From positions 1-37,867 of the forward strand of contig CAAGQJ010000020.1 of NCBI GenBank assembly GCA_900772095.1: 37,867 nucleotides of DNA, given 5' to 3'. The notes below the pieces were generated by a model. That model did not search any database and was not told where the DNA came from. It saw nothing but the letters and a program-made list of their open reading frames with translations. Of this stretch, positions 35,085 through 37,867 are shown one piece after another (positions within the stretch are counted from its first letter, which is position 1; each line of letters opens with the position of its first letter). The position numbers and the translations under genes are program-made. Source of the stretch: Bacilli bacterium. GTDB taxonomy: Bacteria > Bacillota_I > Bacilli_A > RF39 > UBA660.

Positions 35085-35113
35085 TAGACAAAATAAAAAA
35101 AATATGGTAAAAT
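35085..35113 (+). promoter_or_regulatory. ssrA promoter
   Basis: TAGACA (35085-35090), 17 bases, TAAAAT (35108-35113), 10 bases before the mature tmRNA 5' end. Confidence 0.6.
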
Positions 35114-35123
35114 CTATACCAAT

Positions 35124-35466
35124 GGGGACGTCATGGTTTCGACAAAAGCAAAACCGTTAGGATTGCAAGTAGATGGCAATCTATAAATGCAAAATTAAAT
35201 ATAACTGGAAACAGAAATTTAGCATTCGCTTAATTTAATATAGGCGAGCTCTTCTATATCTTTTACTCACGGAGATATTCAAGGGCAATACTTAGTGAGT
35301 TATGTTATTATTTCTCTTACGAATAATAAAAGAAGTTTAGTAAGATAGTTACTTATTAGGTTGTTGATTACCATATAAGTAATAAAACTTAATAATCAAC
35401 TAAACTTGTAGAAGTCTTAATTTAGTTTACTTTTGGACAGGAGTTCAATTCTCCTCGTCTCCACCA
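35124..35466 (+). ncRNA. ssrA: Transfer-messenger RNA
   Basis: The 343-base RNA starts GGGGACGTCATGGTTTCGAC and ends with GTTCAATTC, CGTCTCC and an encoded CCA; GGGGACG pairs with CGTCTCC. The tag frame runs from GCA 35189 to TAA 35231-35233 and encodes AKLNITGNRNLAFA. The tag ends LAFA instead of the common LAA, resembling Mollicute tags. Helices characteristic of pseudoknots follow the frame, with a smpB gene directly upstream. Confidence 0.95.
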
Positions 35467-35655
35467 GAATAATAGTAAACTCGAAATTCGAGTTTAAGCA
35501 ATAAACACTAACTAGGAAATGAAGTTAACCTTCTTCTGATAGTTTCAATTTTCAATATTTTACGATATATTCATATTAGTTAGTATTCATTACTACATAA
35601 ATAATTGTACCTAGTAGCTATTATACCTTCCCAAGGTTATAATAGATAAATTATT
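35467..35655 (+). other. Structured intergenic stretch after ssrA
   Basis: No gene seen on either strand. It holds AAACTCG/CGAGTTT (35477-35495), ACTAACTA (about 35510) able to pair with TTAGTTAGT (about 35578), and a 12-bp hairpin CTATTATA-CCTT / AAGGTTATAATAG with one bulge and a CCC loop (about 35619-35646). It may be a long tmRNA trailer or a separate small RNA ending at the terminator that follows. Confidence 0.35.
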
Positions 35656-35679
35656 CAAACTTTCATAGTTTGTTTTTTT
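35656..35679 (+). terminator. Strong terminator downstream of ssrA
   Basis: CAAACT (35656-35661) pairs with AGTTTG (35667-35672), then T8. Confidence 0.8.
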
Positions 35680-35715
35680 ATTAATTAATTTTCAAATTAA
35701 ACCATATTAAAATAT

Positions 35716-35739
35716 AAAAAAGAGATTGAATAATCAATC
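35716..35739 (-). terminator. Minus-strand terminator
   Basis: GATTGA (35724-35729) / TCAATC (35734-35739); on the minus strand it is followed by TCTCTTTTTTAT. It implies a minus-strand transcript from the 35.7-35.9 kb region. Confidence 0.55.
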
Positions 35740-35772
35740 CCAACAAATAAAAACTCTTCATCTAAAATATAA

Positions 35773-35904
35773 CTATCTAGTACAAGTACCAGTAGTATTA
35801 TTCCTAAACCAAGTTGCAAATTCAGTTAAATAAGCATCAACACCAATTTGCTCAGCGATTTTCTTTTGCCCATCATAATCAAAAGAAATTCTAGTACATT
35901 TCAA
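35773..35904 (-). CDS. Possible 43-residue small protein or gene remnant
   Basis: On the minus strand a frame from TTG (35904) to TAG (35775-35773) encodes 43 residues including DYDGQKKIAEQIGVDAYLTE and ending TTGTCTR. It looks protein-like, and the frame opens further upstream with no ATG, so it may be the end of a decayed gene. A terminator lies downstream on the same strand. TCTAGTACA is repeated at both ends (35776-35784 and 35890-35898). No family recognised. Confidence 0.35.
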   Translation of the reverse strand: MKCTRISFDYDGQKKIAEQIGVDAYLTEFATWFRNNTTGTCTR

Positions 35905-35984
35905 AAAAGTATAGTATAATCATATTAGAAATTAATCTAAAAAGATTATATATAATATTGTATATTATAAAGAAGGATGTAAAA

Positions 35985-36191
35985 ATGAGTAAATATGAAC
36001 CATTATGGAACTATTTAAAAGACAACAATAAAGAAAACTATCAACTAACTTATGAAAAAATAAAACAAATTCTAGGATTTGAAATAGACCATTCATTTCT
36101 AACTTATAAAAAAGAATTAAACAACTATGGTTACAAAGTCGATAAAATTAAAATGAAAGATAAAGTAGTAATATTTAATAAAATATATTAA
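35985..36191 (+). CDS. Small uncharacterised protein resembling DUF7662
   Basis: 68 residues from ATG 35985 with AGAAGGATG upstream; the frame upstream to 35958 has no ribosome site. YEPLWNYLKDNNKENYQLTY, KIKQILGFEI and YGYKVDKIKMKDKVVIF resemble the small DUF7662-type proteins, although the usual central AWW/HSQA block is missing or diverged. TATAAT lies at 35915-35920, and a 6-bp hairpin (35933-35948) lies in the leader. Function unknown. Confidence 0.6.
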   Translation: MSKYEPLWNYLKDNNKENYQLTYEKIKQILGFEIDHSFLTYKKELNNYGYKVDKIKMKDKVVIFNKIY

Positions 36192-36244
36192 AAAATCAAT
36201 TTTATGAATTAACATAAAAAAACTATTATAAAATAATATATAAT

Positions 36245-36622
36245 ATGAATAATAAATTAGATAGATTAAATGATATAAAAGTAGAAAATTTTATCTGGAT
36301 TATTTATATAGGAATTATAATATTAAGTTGGTATGCAAACAGCAAAGAAAAGAAATATATACTATATAACGATGAAAAATCAAAAAAAGAATATCAAAAT
36401 CTCATGATATTTATTTTTACAATACTATTAATTATTTATTACTATTTTACTAAAGACAGCTACGAAGACATAAAAAAATTAAATAATTGTGATACAAAGA
36501 AAAAGAAAATCTTATCATATGCTTCTTTTATAGGCTCATTATTAATTTTACTAAGCGGTATCATATATTTAACAATTGCCATATTAGATGAGGATATAGA
36601 TATCGAAATAGCATTTAATTAA
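36245..36622 (+). CDS. Small membrane protein, function unknown
   Basis: 125 residues with three likely membrane segments: about 16-31 (FIWIIYIGIIILSWYA), 53-68 (LMIFIFTILLIIYYYF) and 91-114 (SYASFIGSLLILLSGIIYLT). Acidic C-terminus. There is no ribosome site, and a TATAAT sits directly against the ATG (36239-36244), so the message is either near-leaderless or the start is different. No family recognised. Confidence 0.6.
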   Translation: MNNKLDRLNDIKVENFIWIIYIGIIILSWYANSKEKKYILYNDEKSKKEYQNLMIFIFTILLIIYYYFTKDSYEDIKKLNNCDTKKKKILSYASFIGSLLILLSGIIYLTIAILDEDIDIEIAFN

Positions 36623-36637
36623 AATATTGCTATTTTT
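36606..36637 (+). terminator. Terminator overlapping the end of the membrane-protein gene
   Basis: AAATAGCA (36606-36613) pairs with TGCTATTT (36628-36635), then T. Confidence 0.6.
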
Positions 36638-36667
36638 ATATTTATTTGTTAAACTTAATATAAACAA

Positions 36668-36741
36668 GCCAATTTAGTTTAGTGGTAAAACAGATGCATG
36701 GTAAGCATCAGAGGACTGTTCAATTCAGTCATTTGGCACCA
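36668..36741 (+). tRNA. tRNA-Thr (anticodon GGT)
   Basis: Cloverleaf: acceptor GCCAATT/ATTTGGC, D stem GTTT/AAAC, anticodon stem GATGC/GCATC with loop ATGGTAA, T stem GACTG/CAGTC, encoded CCA. Acceptor position 6-67 is a T-T mismatch and the variable loop has only four bases (AGAG). G1-C72, C2-G71, and A73 agree with Thr identity. Confidence 0.85.
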
Positions 36742-36742
36742 C

Positions 36743-36818
36743 GCTGAAATAGCTCAATTGGTAGAGCAACTGAATCGTAATCAGTAGGTTGGGGGTTCAA
36801 TTCCTCTTTTCAGCACCA
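36743..36818 (+). tRNA. tRNA-Thr (anticodon CGT)
   Basis: Acceptor GCTGAAA/TTTCAGC, D stem GCTC/GAGC, anticodon stem ACTGA/TCAGT with loop ATCGTAA, T stem GGGGG/CCTCT (two G-T pairs), encoded CCA. It begins one base after the previous tRNA and will be co-transcribed. Confidence 0.93.
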
Positions 36819-36829
36819 TTGACGAATCT

Positions 36830-36881
36830 GTTCGAACTATTCGAACTTTGATATATAGAAATCAATCAGAAATGATTGATT
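36830..36881. repeat. Dyads downstream of the tRNA genes
   Basis: GTTCGAA (36830-36836) / TTCGAAC (36840-36846) is a perfect dyad with a CTA centre. AATCAATCA (36860-36868) / TGATTGATT (36873-36881) forms a 9-bp hairpin with a GAAA tetraloop. Neither has a T-run; they may be tRNA-processing or protein-binding structures. Confidence 0.45.
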
Positions 36882-36956
36882 CAGATTTATCTCACAAATT
36901 AATTTTATCACATTTTTTATAAAAGAAAAAAGTATTGCGCTTTGTCAACACTCTGT

Positions 36957-36980
36957 GAAATGGTATTCCCATTTCTTTTT
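36957..36980 (+). terminator. Terminator before the DUF3800 gene
   Basis: GAAATGG (36957-36963) pairs with CCATTTC (36969-36975), then T5. It likely ends the tRNA transcript. Confidence 0.75.
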
Positions 36981-37005
36981 GTTTATGTTAAACTTTATAT
37001 AGTTT

Positions 37006-37014
37006 TGTTATAAT
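37006..37014 (+). promoter_or_regulatory. DUF3800 gene promoter (extended -10)
   Basis: TGTTATAAT, a perfect TGnTATAAT. The -35 is weak (TGTTAA region). Confidence 0.5.
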
Positions 37015-37042
37015 AATTGTATTTAAAATGGATGGTGATGTT

Positions 37043-37762
37043 ATGAATAATAAGAATGAATATAATGTATATATTGATGAATCTGGTGATGAAGGGATAA
37101 ACAAGGGCTCAAAATATTTTATTTTAACAGCAATTATTGTTGAAAAAGAAAAAGATTTAGAAATTTCTAAATCAGTAGATTTAATTAAAGAAAACTTGGA
37201 AATGACACAAAAGACACAATTACATTGGAAGTTGTTAAAAGGTATGCCAAATAAAAAAATGATTATGGATATAGTAGGTGGATTAGATATAAAAATAATA
37301 AATGTAATTATAGATACAAAATGTATTCAATTTATACCATCAAATAATATTTATAATTTTTTTAGTGGATATTTATATGAAAGAATTTGTTGGTATATGA
37401 ATGAAAATAAAGGAGTCGCTAATATAAATATAAGTTCTAGAGGAAATTTATCAAAGAAGAAACTTAGCGAATACTTAAATAATAAAAATCATAAGAAATT
37501 TAACATCGATACTACTCGAATAAGTCAAATAAAAATAATTCCAAATGAACGTAAAAAACTTTTACAATTAGCAGATTGTTGTTGCAGTGCGCTATTTCAA
37601 GCACTTAAATATAATAATGAACTTCATTTTGATTATATAAAAAGAATAAAGCATAAGCTATATTCTAAAAATAATAATGTATTGAGTTATGGTTTAAAAT
37701 TAGTTCCAAATGATAGTAATTCAATTGAATTAAAAAATTTAATTAGTTACTTAATAAAATAA
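37043..37762 (+). CDS. DUF3800 protein
   Basis: 239 residues from ATG 37043, which has GGTGAT at the right distance; ATG 37028 would add five residues and remains possible. YIDESGDEG near the N-terminus and LLQLADCCCSALFQAL near the C-terminus are the acidic signature blocks of DUF3800, a family with a probable RNase H-like fold. DUF3800 genes are common in accessory and phage-related regions, and structured RNA motifs have been reported beside them. Biochemical role unknown. A GC-rich structured RNA candidate begins four bases after the stop. Confidence 0.85.
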   Translation: MNNKNEYNVYIDESGDEGINKGSKYFILTAIIVEKEKDLEISKSVDLIKENLEMTQKTQLHWKLLKGMPNKKMIMDIVGGLDIKIINVIIDTKCIQFIPSNNIYNFFSGYLYERICWYMNENKGVANINISSRGNLSKKKLSEYLNNKNHKKFNIDTTRISQIKIIPNERKKLLQLADCCCSALFQALKYNNELHFDYIKRIKHKLYSKNNNVLSYGLKLVPNDSNSIELKNLISYLIK

Positions 37763-37765
37763 AAA

Positions 37766-37867
37766 AGTGAGCTTTCCCCTGACTGAAGGAACCCACAAGG
37801 CAAGCTTGCTGGTGTGAATTAATCGCACCCTTCAGTAACTCAGCGAACTACTCACTCACTGACTAAA
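37766..37867 (+). ncRNA. Structured RNA candidate downstream of DUF3800 gene (may extend past window)
   Basis: About 100 bases near 50 percent GC in otherwise very AT-rich DNA. Nested helices: AGTGAG (37766-37771) with CTCACT (37851-37856 or 37855-37860), CTGA (37779-37782) with TCAG (37840-37843), CTGAAGG (37783-37789) with CCTTCAG (37829-37835), and inner GTGTGA (37812-37817) with TCGCAC (37823-37828). The palindrome GCAAGCTTGC (37800-37809) is enclosed. No T-run, so it is not a simple terminator. It fits the idea of the reported DUF3800-associated RNA motifs; which one, if any, I cannot tell. Confidence 0.65.

Noticed and set aside
1..37867. CRISPR array or insertion sequence
   Set aside because: No regularly spaced repeats, no transposase gene and no long terminal inverted repeats seen.
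1..37867. UGA read as tryptophan (Mycoplasma code)
   Set aside because: Conserved Trp positions use TGG and TGA ends several genes at the expected place.

Overview
This is a very AT-rich, single-strand-dominated stretch of a Bacillota-type chromosome, with gene order and gene content typical of Bacilli. TGG encodes Trp and TGA is used as a normal stop (for example after proS, yvcK and the RsmC-like gene), so the Mycoplasma code does not apply. A secE-nusG-rplK-rplA-rplJ-rplL-(RsmC-like)-rpoB-rpoC block, yvcK-whiA, a FemAB-type transferase and smpB-ssrA point to a low-GC, probably host-associated and streamlined Bacilli lineage. The tmRNA tag ends in LAFA, which resembles Mollicute tags more than the usual ALAA. 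The species cannot be named from sequence alone.

Region 1 (1-7525) is accessory. It holds the tail of an unidentified protein, then a tight five-gene operon: a histidine-phosphatase/APH-kinase fusion, a SPASM radical SAM protein, a B12-binding-type radical SAM protein, a CX5R phosphatase and a SAM methyltransferase. A separately promoted bacterial-type prolyl-tRNA synthetase without its editing domain follows. By eye this region favours TTA/TTG leucine codons, whereas the core genes use many CTA codons. It looks like an undescribed small-molecule or modification pathway, but the product is unknown. A strong terminator and a gene-poor stretch with TGTCA/TGACA dyads and a frame-open remnant close it.

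Region 2 (7526-11213) carries a MazG-like hydrolase, uvrB, a membrane-anchored DUF1287 protein with Ser at the usual Cys position, and pssA. Region 3 (11264-22446) is the secretion, transcription and ribosome block. It has clear promoters, two L1-binding-like leaders, an L10 leader, an attenuator after rplL and a terminator after rpoC. Region 4 (22543-32517) holds a small unknown gene, yvcK-whiA (without rapZ), convergent clpP and diacylglycerol-kinase-like genes, a TGS-uridine-kinase-like gene with gap, a divergent FemAB/eno pair, and secG. Region 5 (32529-35680) is rnr-smpB-ssrA, coding for mRNA decay and ribosome rescue.

Region 6 (35680-37867) is accessory again. It has a possible minus-strand mini-gene with its own terminator, two small unknown proteins, two tandem tRNA-Thr genes, then a DUF3800 gene followed at once by a GC-rich, highly structured RNA candidate running off the window. 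The most promising leads are the radical-SAM/ProRS cluster and the DUF3800 gene with its RNA.
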